Origin: Rhodocyclales bacterium
GTDB taxonomy: Bacteria; Pseudomonadota; Gammaproteobacteria; Burkholderiales; Rhodocyclaceae
Direction: 5' to 3'
DNA: 34,233 nucleotides
NCBI GenBank assembly: GCA_016235745.1
Contig: JACRJA010000055.1
Span: 1 to 34,233, forward strand
In this document: positions 1 through 12,032 of the stretch, piece after piece
How the letters are laid out: every line of letters begins with the position of its first letter
How positions within the stretch are numbered: the stretch's first letter is position 1
The notes under the pieces: model-generated
What the model saw: the letters and a program-made list of their open reading frames with translations, nothing else
What the model was told of the DNA's origin: nothing
The model's database searches: none
Program-made: the position numbers and the translations under genes

Positions 1-1438
<1,438 letters not shown>

Positions 1439-1447
1439 GGTTTGTCC

Positions 1448-2489
1448 TCACTGACTGATGGTCTGGCTCGCATCGAGCAGGCGCCGCGCCGCGACCACCG
1501 GCGCGAGCCGCCCGCTTTCCACGTCCCGTTCGATCGCCGGCAGCATCGTGCGCACGGCGGGGTGCTGGCGGAAACGGCGCTTGAGTTCGGCGTCGATCCG
1601 TTCCCACATCCAGGCGAGCGCCTGATGGCGGCGTTTGGCGGCAAGTGCGCCGTTTTTCTGCATCGTGTCGCGAAAGGCGAGCACCGTCTCCCAGAAGCGA
1701 TCGAGCCCCTCGCCCTTGAGCGCCGAGACGAGCAGCACCGGCACGCGCCAGTCGGGGTGCGGCGGGCGCAGCATGTGCAGCGCCGTCTCGAGCTGGGCCT
1801 TGGCCCGCATGGCCGCCGCCGGGTCGGCGTCGGCCTTGTTGATGACGATGAGGTCGGCGAGCTCCATGATCCCCTTCTTGATGCCCTGGAGATCGTCGCC
1901 GGCGTTGGGCAGCTGCAGCAGCACGAACAGGTCGGTCATGTTGGCCACCGCCGTCTCCGACTGCCCCACCCCCACGGTCTCGACGATGACGACGTCGAAC
2001 CCGGCCGCCTCGCACACCAGCAGCGTCTCGCGCGTCTTCTCGGCCACGCCCCCCAGGCTGCCCGCCGAGGGGCTGGGGCGGATGAAGGCGCGCGGATCGC
2101 GGCTCAGGCGCTCCATGCGCGTCTTGTCGCCGAGGATGGAGCCGCCCGAGACGCTGGAAGAGGGATCGACGGCGAGCACGGCCACCCGATGCCCGCGCTC
2201 GACGAGGTCGAGGCCCAGCGCCTCGATGAAGGTGGATTTGCCCACCCCCGGCACGCCCGAGATGCCCAGGCGCAGCGCCCCGCCCGTGTGCGGCAGCAGC
2301 GCCTGCAGCACCGCCTCGGCCCGGCGCTGGTGATCGGGCCGGCTCGATTCGATCAGGGTGATCGCTTTGGCGAGCGGCCGCAGCGCGCGCGCGAGCACCC
2401 CGTCGACGAGGGTGCGATCCTCCGCGCTCAGCACGAGCGGCGATGCGCCAGCGGCTTGCACCGACGCCGTTTCCTGCAGCGTCACGGCC

Positions 2490-2503
<14 letters not shown>
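1448..2503 (-). CDS. meaB: Methylmalonyl-CoA mutase-associated GTPase MeaB (ArgK/LAO family)
   Basis: P-loop G3E-type GTPase that guards and reloads the cobalamin cofactor of methylmalonyl-CoA mutase. The 351 residues match the family length. Visible motifs are the P-loop GVPGVGKST (Lys89), the switch-like segment [19 protein letters not shown], the Walker B-like ETVGVGQSE and the guanine-specificity motif NKAD. The start is a GTG at 2503-2501, which overlaps the 3' end of the mutase gene by 14 bp, implying translational coupling. The pccB start lies 9 bp beyond its stop. Older annotations call this family a lysine/arginine/ornithine transport ATPase; the position directly behind the mutase makes the MeaB role far more likely. 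Confidence 0.95.
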
Positions 2504-4655
<2,152 letters not shown>

Positions 4656-4748
4656 GGGAACATCCCTCGACGACGATGGAGGCGTGACATCCGCGCCGTC
4701 GAAACGCGGCACCGATCGGCAGGCGGCGCGGAAACTGGAAACGACAAA

Positions 4749-4754
4749 TATAAT
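4749..4754 (+). promoter_or_regulatory. Candidate -10 element for the GntR regulator gene
   Basis: A perfect TATAAT sits in a short AT-rich island within very GC-rich DNA between the divergent mcm and gntR genes. No convincing -35 box lies 16-18 bp upstream. Transcription would start near 4761, inside the palindrome listed next, which fits autoregulation. The same AT-rich stretch could serve the minus-strand mcm operon (complement TATATT). Confidence 0.45.
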
Positions 4755-4760
4755 ATGTAA

Positions 4761-4774
4761 TCCATAATTATGGA
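4761..4774. promoter_or_regulatory. Perfect 14-bp palindrome, candidate GntR/FadR-type operator
   Basis: The sequence TCCATAATTATGGA is exactly self-complementary. It lies between the divergent mcm operon and the GntR gene, 19 bp before the GntR start and next to the TATAAT. FadR-subfamily regulators bind short AT-centred palindromes, so this is the natural operator for the adjacent regulator. The link is inferred from position and symmetry. Confidence 0.6.
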
Positions 4775-4792
4775 AGACCCGGAGCCGCAGCG

Positions 4793-5470
4793 ATGACTCC
4801 ACAACGCATCGCGCCCCAGGCGCTCTATCAGGAAGTGGCCGAACGGCTGCGCCAGCGCATCTTCGCCCACGAGCTGCCGCCGGGGCGGCCGATCGACGAG
4901 CTGCGCCTGGCGGCCGAATACGGCATCTCGCGTACCCCCCTGCGCGAGGCCCTGAAGGTGCTCGCCGCCGAAGGGCTGGTGACCTTGATCCCGCGGCGCG
5001 GCGCCTTCGTCAGCCAGATCTCCGGCGAAGAGCTGGATGCGATCTTCGACGTGCTCGCCGTGCTCGAGGGGCACGCCGCGCGCCGGGCCGCCGAGCGCCT
5101 GGACGAGGCGTCGGCCCGGCAGCTGCGGCAGCTGCACGAACACCTGGAGGAAGCGGCGCGCGCCGGGGCGATCGACGCTTTCTTCGAGGCGAACCAGGCT
5201 TTCCATGCAGAAGTTTTGCGCCTTGCCGCCAACCCCTTCCTTTCGGCCACGATCCAGGATCTGCGCCAGAAGATCCGGCTGAGCCGCCACCATTCCCTCT
5301 ATGACGAAGGGCGGCTGGAGCGCAGCCTGCAGGAGCACCGCGAGCTACTCGCCGCCCTGCTCGAGGGCGAGGCCGAAGCGGCCGAACGTCACATGCGCGA
5401 GCATCTGCGCTCGGGGCGCGAGGCGATCGCGCACGTGCAGCACGACGCCGTGGCCAATCCTTTTTCTTGA
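4793..5470 (+). CDS. GntR-family transcriptional regulator, FadR/FCD subfamily
   Basis: DNA-binding regulator of 225 residues, typical for the subfamily. The winged helix-turn-helix spans about residues 5-72, with [15 protein letters not shown] as the recognition part and [13 protein letters not shown] as the wing. The rest is an all-helical FCD ligand domain with scattered His/Asp residues that normally hold a metal and a carboxylate ligand. The start ATG has GGAG about 9 bp upstream. It is divergent from the mcm-meaB-pccB operon, with only 137 bp and one perfect palindrome between them, so control of propionyl/methylmalonyl-CoA metabolism is the likely role. The effector is unknown. The crotonase-family gene follows almost without a gap. 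Confidence 0.93.
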   Translation: MTPQRIAPQALYQEVAERLRQRIFAHELPPGRPIDELRLAAEYGISRTPLREALKVLAAEGLVTLIPRRGAFVSQISGEELDAIFDVLAVLEGHAARRAAERLDEASARQLRQLHEHLEEAARAGAIDAFFEANQAFHAEVLRLAANPFLSATIQDLRQKIRLSRHHSLYDEGRLERSLQEHRELLAALLEGEAEAAERHMREHLRSGREAIAHVQHDAVANPFS

Positions 5471-5485
5471 ATGCGAGGAATTTCC

Positions 5486-6289
5486 ATGAGCGGCACGCTT
5501 CATACCCAGCCCCATCCCGAGGCGTCCTGCCTCGTCGTCACCCTGGAAAATCCCGGAAAACGCAACGCGCTCGATGCAGCCCTGTGGCAGGCGCTGGGCG
5601 ATCTCTTCCTGGAGCTCGCCGCAGAGGATCTGCCCTGGCGCAGCGTCATCCTCACCGGCGCGGGCGATGCCTTCGCCGCCGGCGGCGACCTGGAGGAATT
5701 CCCCCGCGTGCGCGCCGACCCCGCCTCCGCGCTGGATTACCACGAAGGCAAGGTTGGACGGGCGCTGCGCGCCATCGCCGACTGCCCGCTGCCGGTGATC
5801 GCAGCGATCGAAGGCCCCTGTATCGGCGGCGGGCTGGAGATCGCGGCGATGTGCGATCTGCGCGTGGCCGGACGCAGCGCCCGCTTCGGTGCGCCCATCG
5901 CCCGGCTCGGTTTCTGGATGTATCCCGGTGAGCTCGCCCTGCTGCGCGAGCGTCTGCCCGAAGGGCTGCTCGCGCAGATGCTGCTCGAAGGGGCCGTGCT
6001 CGATGCCGAACGCCTGTGGGGGCTAGGCGTGCTGCATCACCGCGTCGAGGATGGCCATGCGCTCGAAGAGGCGCTCGCGGTGGCGCGGCGCATCGTCGCC
6101 GGGGCCCCGCGCGTGGCGCGCATGCACAAGCGCTGGCTCGCTCGCCTGCGCCTGCGCACGCCCTTGTCGGAAGAAGAGAAACGCGCCGGGCTGGACTTCC
6201 TCGACGACCCCGACTACCGCGAAGGGCTCGCCGCTTTCCTCGAAAAACGGGCCCCGTGTTTCGCACGCCACGGCCAGGATGAAAAATGA
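5486..6289 (+). CDS. Enoyl-CoA hydratase/isomerase (crotonase) family protein, atypical active site
   Basis: Crotonase-fold protein of 267 residues. An in-frame ATG at 5471 directly follows the regulator stop, but GAGGAA at 5475-5480 places the real start at 5486. The oxyanion-hole segments are present: GDAFAAGGDLEEF near residue 65 and IEGPCIGGGLEIAAMCDLRV near residue 110. The two glutamates that carry out hydration in classical enoyl-CoA hydratases seem absent. The usual QPE position reads APIARLG, and the helix that normally carries the second Glu reads GLLAQML. It is therefore probably not a standard beta-oxidation hydratase; an isomerase, a decarboxylase or another acyl-CoA reaction is possible. 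Co-transcription with the GntR regulator and the nearby mutase operon suggest a branched or short acyl-CoA substrate. Confidence 0.85.
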   Translation: MSGTLHTQPHPEASCLVVTLENPGKRNALDAALWQALGDLFLELAAEDLPWRSVILTGAGDAFAAGGDLEEFPRVRADPASALDYHEGKVGRALRAIADCPLPVIAAIEGPCIGGGLEIAAMCDLRVAGRSARFGAPIARLGFWMYPGELALLRERLPEGLLAQMLLEGAVLDAERLWGLGVLHHRVEDGHALEEALAVARRIVAGAPRVARMHKRWLARLRLRTPLSEEEKRAGLDFLDDPDYREGLAAFLEKRAPCFARHGQDEK

Positions 6290-6310
6290 AGGCATTCTCG
6301 GGGGCATTGA

Positions 6311-6339
6311 TTGCGTTCGCATTCGCTTCACGCTAAGAT
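6311..6339 (+). promoter_or_regulatory. Sigma-70-type promoter for the lipoprotein pair
   Basis: TTGCGT at 6311-6316 and TAAGAT at 6334-6339 are separated by 17 bp. The predicted start near 6346 leaves a leader of about 30 nt with AGGAGA before the ATG at 6378. Each hexamer matches the consensus in four or five positions. Confidence 0.5.
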
Positions 6340-6377
6340 CATGGAATCGCCCTTGGCATCCTCAGGAGATAGCAACC

Positions 6378-6917
6378 ATGCGCTTCGCCCCCCTGCCCCT
6401 TGCCGCTGCGCTGGGCGCCGTCCTGCTCGGCGGCTGCACCAACCCCGGCGCACCGCTTCCCACCGATTTCGCCCAGGAACCGCAGCAGAAGATCCAGGCG
6501 GTACGGCAGTGGCAAACGGTGGCCGCGAGCCTTGCCGAGCGGCTGAGCGTCATGATGATCCGCGACAACAGCTGTACGCCGCAAGCCGCCCTGTGCGACG
6601 TCCTCTACGTGCACCCGGCCGCCAATGCCTCCACCTTCGACGCCGCCTTCCGCGAAGCCTTCGTGAGCTACCTCGTCGGCCGTGGCTGGAACGTGGCGCA
6701 GGACGGGCCGGCCGACATCGAGATCGACCTCGACAGCCGCTACGCCAAGCTCGCCACCGCCCCCGAAGTCGAGGCGATGGTCACGGCCTCGGCACGGCGC
6801 GGTGACCGCTATCTCGCCCGCATCTCCGACGTCTACTACATCACCAGCCCCGAGCTCTACGCCAAGGCGACCCCGCCCCTGTACGATCCCGCCCGGCTGA
6901 CGGTGAAAGGAGACTGA
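6378..6917 (+). CDS. Putative outer-membrane lipoprotein of unknown function
   Basis: A 179-residue protein with a lipoprotein signal peptide: a charged start (MRFAPLPL), a hydrophobic stretch and the lipobox LLGGC, so lipidation is expected near residue 19. The residue after the Cys is Thr, which is compatible with outer-membrane sorting. The mature part holds two cysteines (NSCTPQAALCDV) that could form a disulfide. I do not recognise a catalytic motif. The start has a good Shine-Dalgarno sequence (AGGAGA). It is followed after 2 bp by a FlgO-like lipoprotein, so the two are probably made together and may act as a pair at the cell surface. Confidence 0.85.
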   Translation: MRFAPLPLAAALGAVLLGGCTNPGAPLPTDFAQEPQQKIQAVRQWQTVAASLAERLSVMMIRDNSCTPQAALCDVLYVHPAANASTFDAAFREAFVSYLVGRGWNVAQDGPADIEIDLDSRYAKLATAPEVEAMVTASARRGDRYLARISDVYYITSPELYAKATPPLYDPARLTVKGD

Positions 6918-6919
6918 CC

Positions 6920-7453
6920 ATGCGGCGCATCCTTCCGACCCTGATGCTGGCCAGCGCCCTCGCCCTGTCTGCCTGTGCTACCACCGAGACCCTCCCGCCT
7001 CCGGCCAAGGCCGACCCCTCCGTGGTCGTCAACAAGGCCTATGAGACGGCCGATGCGCTCATCGACCAGCTGCCGCCCAATCTGCGCGCCGGGCCGGTGC
7101 TCTTCGCCACGTTCGTCGACGTCGACGCGCTCGATCGCTCCACCACCCTGGGGCGCACGCTCACCGAGCAGGTCGGCAACCGCTTCGTGCAGCGCGGCTT
7201 CGTGGTCACCGAGCTCAAGCTGCGCACGGCCGTCTTCGTCAAGCGCGACACGGGCGAGCTCATGCTCGCGCGCGAAGTCGACCAGATCGCCCGCGACCAC
7301 GACGCCCGCATCGTCGTGGTCGGCACCTACGCTCCGGCCAAGGAAGCGGTCTATCTGAGCGCCAAGGCGATCGACCCGGCCACCGGTCAGGTGCTCGCGG
7401 CCAAGGACACCATCGTGCCCATGGACAACAACATCAAGAGCCTCTTGCGCTAA
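6920..7453 (+). CDS. FlgO-domain lipoprotein
   Basis: A 177-residue protein with the lipobox LSAC at the end of its signal peptide (MRRILPTLMLASALALSAC). The mature part resembles the FlgO domain: an early segment, ALIDQLPPNLRAGPVLFATF, then LGRTLTEQVGNRFVQRGF, and a late segment, VVVGTYAPAKEAVYLSAKAID. The prototype FlgO of Vibrio is an outer-membrane protein tied to flagellar stability. The domain is widespread in bacteria in non-flagellar contexts, and no flagellar gene is visible here, so a flagellar role is not claimed. It overlaps nothing and lies 2 bp after the upstream lipoprotein, with GGAG as ribosome binding site. A strong terminator follows. Confidence 0.85.
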   Translation: MRRILPTLMLASALALSACATTETLPPPAKADPSVVVNKAYETADALIDQLPPNLRAGPVLFATFVDVDALDRSTTLGRTLTEQVGNRFVQRGFVVTELKLRTAVFVKRDTGELMLAREVDQIARDHDARIVVVGTYAPAKEAVYLSAKAIDPATGQVLAAKDTIVPMDNNIKSLLR

Positions 7454-7555
7454 AATAACGCGGGCGCCGCGAACAACCTGCTGCGCTCCGGGCGCCTTGC
7501 CCTGCAGCCGCTCGCGACGCTTGTTCACGGCGCCCACGCGCACAGAGTCAAAAGG

Positions 7556-7578
7556 CGCCGCCCAAGGGCGGCGTTTTT
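7556..7578. terminator. Bidirectional rho-independent terminator
   Basis: CGCCGCCC at 7556-7563 pairs with GGGCGGCG at 7566-7573, followed by five T (7574-7578). On the other strand the same stem is followed by TTTT (complement of 7550-7553, one pair of bases away). It therefore ends both the FlgO operon and the convergent cobQ gene. Confidence 0.85.
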
Positions 7579-7587
7579 GCGTCTGCC

Positions 7588-9033
7588 TCAGGCCAACCCC
7601 AGCATCCGGCGCCAGTCGCAGTGCGCCTCGATCGCCGCGGCGAGGCGCTCGATCGCCGCTTCGCGCCGTTGCGTCGCCTCTTCAGCGCAGAGCGAGGCTC
7701 CGGCCCAGTTGGCGAGCGCGGCAAACGCCACCGCCGAGTCGAACAAGCCATGCCAGTAGGTGCCGAGGATCTGTCCGTCTGCGGAGATCGCCCCATCGAG
7801 CATGCCGTCCTCGCCGATCACGGCAGGGTGCGCGAGCGCCGGGCCTTCGCTCACGCCGAGGTGGATCTCGTAGCCTTCGGCCTCGGCCCCGCCCAGTTCG
7901 GCGGCCAGATGCCCGCGGCAGCGGCGCAGCACTTTCTCGGAAGCGAGCCGCGTGCGCAGCGCGAGCAACCCCAAGCCAGGCCGCCCCCCCGGGTCGCCCT
8001 CCAGCCCGAGCGGGTCGTCGAGCCACTCGCCCAGCATCTGGAATCCCCCGCACAGGCCGATGAGCTTGCCGCCGTAGCGCAGGTGCCGGCGCAGGTGCGC
8101 GGGACCGCCGTGCGCCTCGAACCAGGCGAGATCGGCCTGTACCGCCTTGGAGCCCGGCAGCACGACGAGATCCGCGCCTGGCCAGGGGCCGCCGTGCCAC
8201 CAGCGGAAGTCGACCTCGGGGTGAAGACGCCAGGCGTCGAGGTCGGTGTGATTGCTCACCCGAGGCCAGGCGATGGCCATCACCCGCAGCTGCGCGCCTT
8301 CGGTGCGCTCCACCGGCGCGAGGCCGTCTTCGGCCTCCAGCGCGAGGCGGCCCAGATGCGGCAGCACGCCGAAGACCGGTTTGCCGGTACGCTCCTCTAG
8401 CCAGCGCAGGCCCGGGGTGAGGAGCGAAAGGTCGCCGCGGAAGCGGTTGATGACGAAGCCGCGCACGCGCGCGCGCTCGCTCGGCGCGAGGCATTCGAGC
8501 GTGCCGACGATCTGGGCGAAGACGCCGCCGCGGTCAATGTCGGCCACCAGCACCACGGGGAGGTCGACCGCCTCGGCAAAGCCCATGTTGGCGATGTCGC
8601 GCGCGCGCAAGTTGACTTCCGCCGGGCTGCCCGCCCCTTCGACGAGGATCCAGTCGAATTCCTGCTGCAGGCGCGCCCAGGATTCGAGCACCGCCTGCAG
8701 CGCCACCGGCTTGTAGGCGTGATACGCCCGCGCCGAGAGGGTATGCACCGCCCGTCCGTGGATCACGACCTGGGCGCCGACGTCGGTGGCGGGCTTGAGC
8801 AGGACCGGGTTGAAATCCACCCGCGGTTCGAGCCCAGCGGCAAACGCCTGCAGCGCCTGGGCGCGGCCGATTTCGCCGCCATCGGCCGTGACCGCGGCGT
8901 TGTTGGCCATGTTCTGCGGCTTGAAGGGGGCCACGCGCACCCCGGCGCGCGCGAGCAAGCGGCACAGCCCCGCCACCAGCGTGCTCTTGCCGGCATCCGA
9001 GGTGGTTCCCTGGATCATCAACGCCTGCGCCAT
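7588..9033 (-). CDS. cobQ: Cobyric acid synthase CobQ (CbiP type)
   Basis: Glutamine- and ATP-dependent amidation of the corrin ring side chains, converting adenosyl-cobyrinic acid diamide to cobyric acid. 481 residues, normal for the family. The N-terminal dethiobiotin-synthetase-like ATPase domain starts with [12 protein letters not shown] and carries KPQNMANNA and [21 protein letters not shown]. The C-terminal class I glutaminase domain has the nucleophile Cys328 in LCGGFQMLG and His428 in GTYWHGLFD. The frame extends upstream to 9621, but the extension is antisense to cbiB. The ATG at 9033-9031 has GGGAG upstream and gives the standard N-terminus. It is divergent from cbiB across 73 bp. 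It supplies a cofactor needed by the mutase in region 1. Confidence 0.96.
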   Translation of the reverse strand: MAQALMIQGTTSDAGKSTLVAGLCRLLARAGVRVAPFKPQNMANNAAVTADGGEIGRAQALQAFAAGLEPRVDFNPVLLKPATDVGAQVVIHGRAVHTLSARAYHAYKPVALQAVLESWARLQQEFDWILVEGAGSPAEVNLRARDIANMGFAEAVDLPVVLVADIDRGGVFAQIVGTLECLAPSERARVRGFVINRFRGDLSLLTPGLRWLEERTGKPVFGVLPHLGRLALEAEDGLAPVERTEGAQLRVMAIAWPRVSNHTDLDAWRLHPEVDFRWWHGGPWPGADLVVLPGSKAVQADLAWFEAHGGPAHLRRHLRYGGKLIGLCGGFQMLGEWLDDPLGLEGDPGGRPGLGLLALRTRLASEKVLRRCRGHLAAELGGAEAEGYEIHLGVSEGPALAHPAVIGEDGMLDGAISADGQILGTYWHGLFDSAVAFAALANWAGASLCAEEATQRREAAIERLAAAIEAHCDWRRMLGLA

Positions 9034-9061
9034 GTTCGCTCCCGCGACGGGAAAACGACCG

Positions 9062-9069
9062 ATTATAAT
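9062..9069. promoter_or_regulatory. Shared -10-like element between divergent cobQ and cbiB
   Basis: The self-complementary ATTATAAT reads as TATAAT on both strands: 9064-9069 on plus and 9067-9062 on minus. It is the only AT-rich spot in the 73-bp gap. On plus it would start transcription near 9076, which argues that cbiB begins at 9107 and not at the ATG buried in this element (9068). No good -35 boxes are seen. No cobalamin riboswitch fits in the gap. Confidence 0.45.
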
Positions 9070-9106
9070 GGACGGCCTCGCCCCTTCTGCGCCCGTCTCC
9101 CCCGCC

Positions 9107-10024
9107 ATGTCCGTCTTTTTGGCCTCCGTGCTCGCGCTCGCGCTCGACCGGCTGCTCGGCGAGCCGCCGCGCTGGCACCCTCTCGTCGGTTTCGGCCGCT
9201 GGGCTGCCGCGCTCGAAACCGCCGTGCGCCGGCGCCTCGGCGAGGGCGTGGGCGCGGGCATGCTCGCCTGGGCGCTGGCGGTGCTGCCCTGGATGGGGCT
9301 CGTCGCCGCTTTGGGGCAGGTACATCCGTTCGTCGAGGACGCGCTCGCAGTCGGCTGCCTCGCGCTCGCCCTGGGCGCCCGCAGCCTGCGCGAGCACCTC
9401 GAACCGGTACGGGAGGCGCTCGCCGCCGGCGACCTAGCTACGGCCCGGGCGCGGGTGGCTTTCCTCGTGAGCCGCGACACGGCGGCGATGACGGAGGAAG
9501 ACGCGGCCCGCGCCGCCACCGAATCGGCGCTGGAGAACGGCCACGACGCGGTGCTCGCCCCGCTCGTGTGGTTCGCGATCCTGGGCGCACCCGGCGTGGT
9601 GCTGCATCGCCTGGCCAACACGCTCGACGCTATGTGGGGCTACCGCACGCCGCGCTACGAGCGCTTCGGCAAGTGCGCCGCCCGCATCGACGACGCACTC
9701 GGCTGGCCCAGCGCCCGGGTCACGGCGCTCCTCTATGCCCTGGGAGGGCACACGGCGACGGCGTTGCGTTGCTGGCGCCGGCAGGCTCCGCGGTGGGACA
9801 GCCCCAACGCCGGCCCGGTGATGGCAAGCGGCGCCGGGGCGCTCGGCGTCACCCTGGGCGGAGCGGCTTCTTATGGCGGAACGCGGCACGAGCGTCCCCT
9901 GCTCGGCGAAGGCCCCGCGCCGAGCGCGGCCACCGTGGCCGCCGCCATGGAGCTCGTCGAGCGCGCCGTCTGGGGCTGGCTGCTGCTGCTCGCGCTCGTC
10001 ACGCTGACAGGAGGCGGACGATGA
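9107..10024 (+). CDS. cbiB: Adenosylcobinamide-phosphate synthase CbiB (CobD in Pseudomonas nomenclature)
   Basis: Integral membrane protein that attaches aminopropanol phosphate to adenosyl-cobyric acid. 305 residues from the ATG at 9107. Family signatures are [23 protein letters not shown] near the N-terminus, [23 protein letters not shown]-like residues in the middle, [21 protein letters not shown], and the late segment [15 protein letters not shown]. Several hydrophobic helices are visible, including a C-terminal one ([13 protein letters not shown]). An in-frame ATG at 9068 would add 13 residues but lies in the putative promoter. It overlaps cobD by 4 bp (ATGA). Confidence 0.93.
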   Translation: MSVFLASVLALALDRLLGEPPRWHPLVGFGRWAAALETAVRRRLGEGVGAGMLAWALAVLPWMGLVAALGQVHPFVEDALAVGCLALALGARSLREHLEPVREALAAGDLATARARVAFLVSRDTAAMTEEDAARAATESALENGHDAVLAPLVWFAILGAPGVVLHRLANTLDAMWGYRTPRYERFGKCAARIDDALGWPSARVTALLYALGGHTATALRCWRRQAPRWDSPNAGPVMASGAGALGVTLGGAASYGGTRHERPLLGEGPAPSAATVAAAMELVERAVWGWLLLLALVTLTGGGR

Positions 10025-11031
10025 AGCGGCCAGAGCACGGCGGTCGCCTGCGCGAGGCGGCGCGCCGTCTGGGCCTCCCCGTCGACGCCTGGCTCGATCT
10101 GTCCACCGGCATCAGCCCCTGGCCCTACCCACTGCCGCCGGTTCCCGAGGAGGTCTGGCGTCGCCTGCCGGAAGAAGACGACGGGCTCGATGACGTGATA
10201 CGCGCCGCCTTCGGCCGCCCTGCCCTGGCGGTGCCCGGGACGCAAGCGGCCATTTCCCGCCTGCCGGCCCTCTTGCCCGAAGTGCACCGCGTGCTCGTGC
10301 CGCATCCCAGCTACGGCGAGCACGCCCATGCCTGGCGCGCGCACCGCCTTGTGCGCTGCGCCCTCTGCGCCGAGGCGATCGAGGCGCGGCTCGACGAAGT
10401 CGACGCCCTGGTGCTCGTGCACCCGAACAACCCCACTGGAACGCGCTTTCCCGTGCAGGCGCTGCGCGCCTGGCACCAGCGGCTCGCCGCCCGCGGCGGC
10501 TGGCTGATCGTGGACGAAGCCTTCCTCGATCCGGGCGAAGCCGGCAGCCTCGTGGCCGAAACCGGGGAACCCGGCCTCGTCGTGCTACGCTCGCTGGGCA
10601 AATTCTGGGGGCTCGCGGGCCTGCGCTTCGGTCTCGTCTTCGCCGCTGCGCCGCTGCGCGAGCAGCTCGCCGCCTGGCTCGACCCTTGGGCGGTGAGCCA
10701 TCCGGCGCGCTGGGCGGCGCGGCTCGCGCTCGCCGATTCCGCCTGGCAGGAACGGCAGCGCGCGCGCCTTGCCGCCGCCTCGCGGGCGCTGGCGGCGACG
10801 CTGGAAGAGGCCGGTCTCAGGGTAAGCGGCCTCACCTCCCTCTTCGCCTGGGTCGAGACGCCGCGGGCGGCGGCGCTCGCCGCGGCGCTCGAGCGCCGCG
10901 CCCTCCTCGTACGCTGCTTCGACGACCCGCCGGGGCTGCGCTTCGGGCTGCCCGCCGACGCGGCGCAAACCGCCCGGCTGAGGGCGGCGCTCCTCGAGGC
11001 GATGGCCGAGACGACAGAGACACGACGATGA
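10021..11031 (+). CDS. cobD: Threonine-phosphate decarboxylase (CobD of Salmonella, CobC of Pseudomonas)
   Basis: PLP enzyme that makes (R)-1-amino-2-propanol phosphate, the linker joined to the corrin by CbiB. 336 residues of fold-type I aminotransferase architecture. Visible are the N-terminal [13 protein letters not shown], the cofactor-binding motif [18 protein letters not shown] and the Schiff-base lysine Lys194 in [15 protein letters not shown]. The start overlaps the cbiB stop in ATGA, so the enzyme that makes the linker and the one that uses it are translationally coupled. Relatives such as histidinol-phosphate aminotransferase share the fold; the DLSTGI signature and the neighbour decide for the cobalamin enzyme. 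Confidence 0.93.
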   Translation: MKRPEHGGRLREAARRLGLPVDAWLDLSTGISPWPYPLPPVPEEVWRRLPEEDDGLDDVIRAAFGRPALAVPGTQAAISRLPALLPEVHRVLVPHPSYGEHAHAWRAHRLVRCALCAEAIEARLDEVDALVLVHPNNPTGTRFPVQALRAWHQRLAARGGWLIVDEAFLDPGEAGSLVAETGEPGLVVLRSLGKFWGLAGLRFGLVFAAAPLREQLAAWLDPWAVSHPARWAARLALADSAWQERQRARLAAASRALAATLEEAGLRVSGLTSLFAWVETPRAAALAAALERRALLVRCFDDPPGLRFGLPADAAQTARLRAALLEAMAETTETRR

Positions 11032-12032
11032 ACGAATTTTCCCTGATCGAGCGCTTCTTCGCCGATCCTGCCGCGCACGAACCCCCACCGCCCTGGCTGC
11101 GGCTGGGCATCGGCGACGACGCGGCGCTGCTGGCCGAAGAACCCGGCTGGGAGACGGCGATCACCTGCGACACCCTGGTCGAGGGGCGGCACTTTCTGCC
11201 CGGGACCGATCCGGAGGCGCTCGGCTGGAAGGCGCTGGCGGTCAACCTCTCGGATCTGGCGGCCATGGGCGCCGTCCCCACGGGGTTCCTGCTCTCCCTC
11301 ACCCTGCCCGAGGCCGATGAAGCCTGGCTCGCCGCCTTCGCCCGCGGGCTCTTCGCCTGTGCCCGGAGCCACGGGGCCCGGCTCGTCGGCGGGGATACCA
11401 CCCGCGGCCCGCGCGCACTCACGATCACGGCGCTGGGGCGGGTGCCGGCAGGCAAGGCGGTATTGCGCAGTGGCGCGCGCGCGGGCGACGACCTCTGGGT
11501 GAGCGGGCAGCCGGGACGCGCCGCGCTGGGGCTCGCCGTACGGCTCGGTGAGCTTGCTTCGACGCTACCTGAGGCGGAAAGATGGGTCGCCGCGCTCGAT
11601 CGCCCCGAGCCGCGCCTGGCCCTGGGACAGCGGCTGCGGGGCCTCGCGCACGCGATGCTCGACGTCTCCGACGGACTGCTGGGCGATCTACGGCACATTC
11701 TCGAGCGCTCGGCACCGCCCCCCCTCACTGCCGAGATCGAGGTGGCCAGGCTACCCCTCGCCCCCCTCGTCGCCGGCGGGGGGCCGCCCGAACGGGCACG
11801 GACAGCCTTGCTCGCCGGCGGCGACGATTACGAGCTCATCTTCACCGCTGCGCCCGCCTACCGCGACCAGATCCTGCGCCTTGCCGGCGAACTGGACCTG
11901 CCGCTTTCCCGCATCGGACGGCTCGTTCCGGCCACGGCGCATCCCATCGTGCTCGTCGAACCCGACGGCCGGCGCACCCTGCCCGAGGTTTTGGGCTATG
12001 ATCACTTCCATGCCTGCCAGGAGCGCCGATGA
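11028..12032 (+). CDS. thiL: Thiamine-monophosphate kinase ThiL
   Basis: Last step of thiamine diphosphate synthesis, phosphorylating thiamine monophosphate with ATP. 334 residues, as expected. AIR-synthase-like fold with LRLGIGDDAALL, CDTLVEGRHF, AVNLSDLAAMGA, LVGGDTTRG, MLDVSDGLLGDL and AGGDDYELIF, all in order. These Asp-rich motifs bind Mg and ATP. Start and stop both lie in ATGA overlaps, with cobD upstream and pgpA downstream. The thiL-pgpA-pncC order is common in proteobacteria; its fusion to cobalamin genes here seems organisational, not metabolic. No thiamine riboswitch is present. Confidence 0.96.
   Translation: MNEFSLIERFFADPAAHEPPPPWLRLGIGDDAALLAEEPGWETAITCDTLVEGRHFLPGTDPEALGWKALAVNLSDLAAMGAVPTGFLLSLTLPEADEAWLAAFARGLFACARSHGARLVGGDTTRGPRALTITALGRVPAGKAVLRSGARAGDDLWVSGQPGRAALGLAVRLGELASTLPEAERWVAALDRPEPRLALGQRLRGLAHAMLDVSDGLLGDLRHILERSAPPPLTAEIEVARLPLAPLVAGGGPPERARTALLAGGDDYELIFTAAPAYRDQILRLAGELDLPLSRIGRLVPATAHPIVLVEPDGRRTLPEVLGYDHFHACQERR

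Noticed and set aside
4656-4802. Start of methylmalonyl-CoA mutase at 4802
   Set aside because: The extension would run over the promoter and palindrome and into the regulator start. The ATG at 4655 has a ribosome binding site and the normal family N-terminus.
9034-9106. Cobalamin riboswitch before cobQ or cbiB
   Set aside because: The 73-bp gap is too short for the known riboswitch and lacks a B12-box-like segment.
9034-9621. N-terminal extension of cobQ to 9621
   Set aside because: It is Ser/Arg/Ala-rich, antisense to cbiB, and absent from the family. The DTBS-like domain begins right at 9033.
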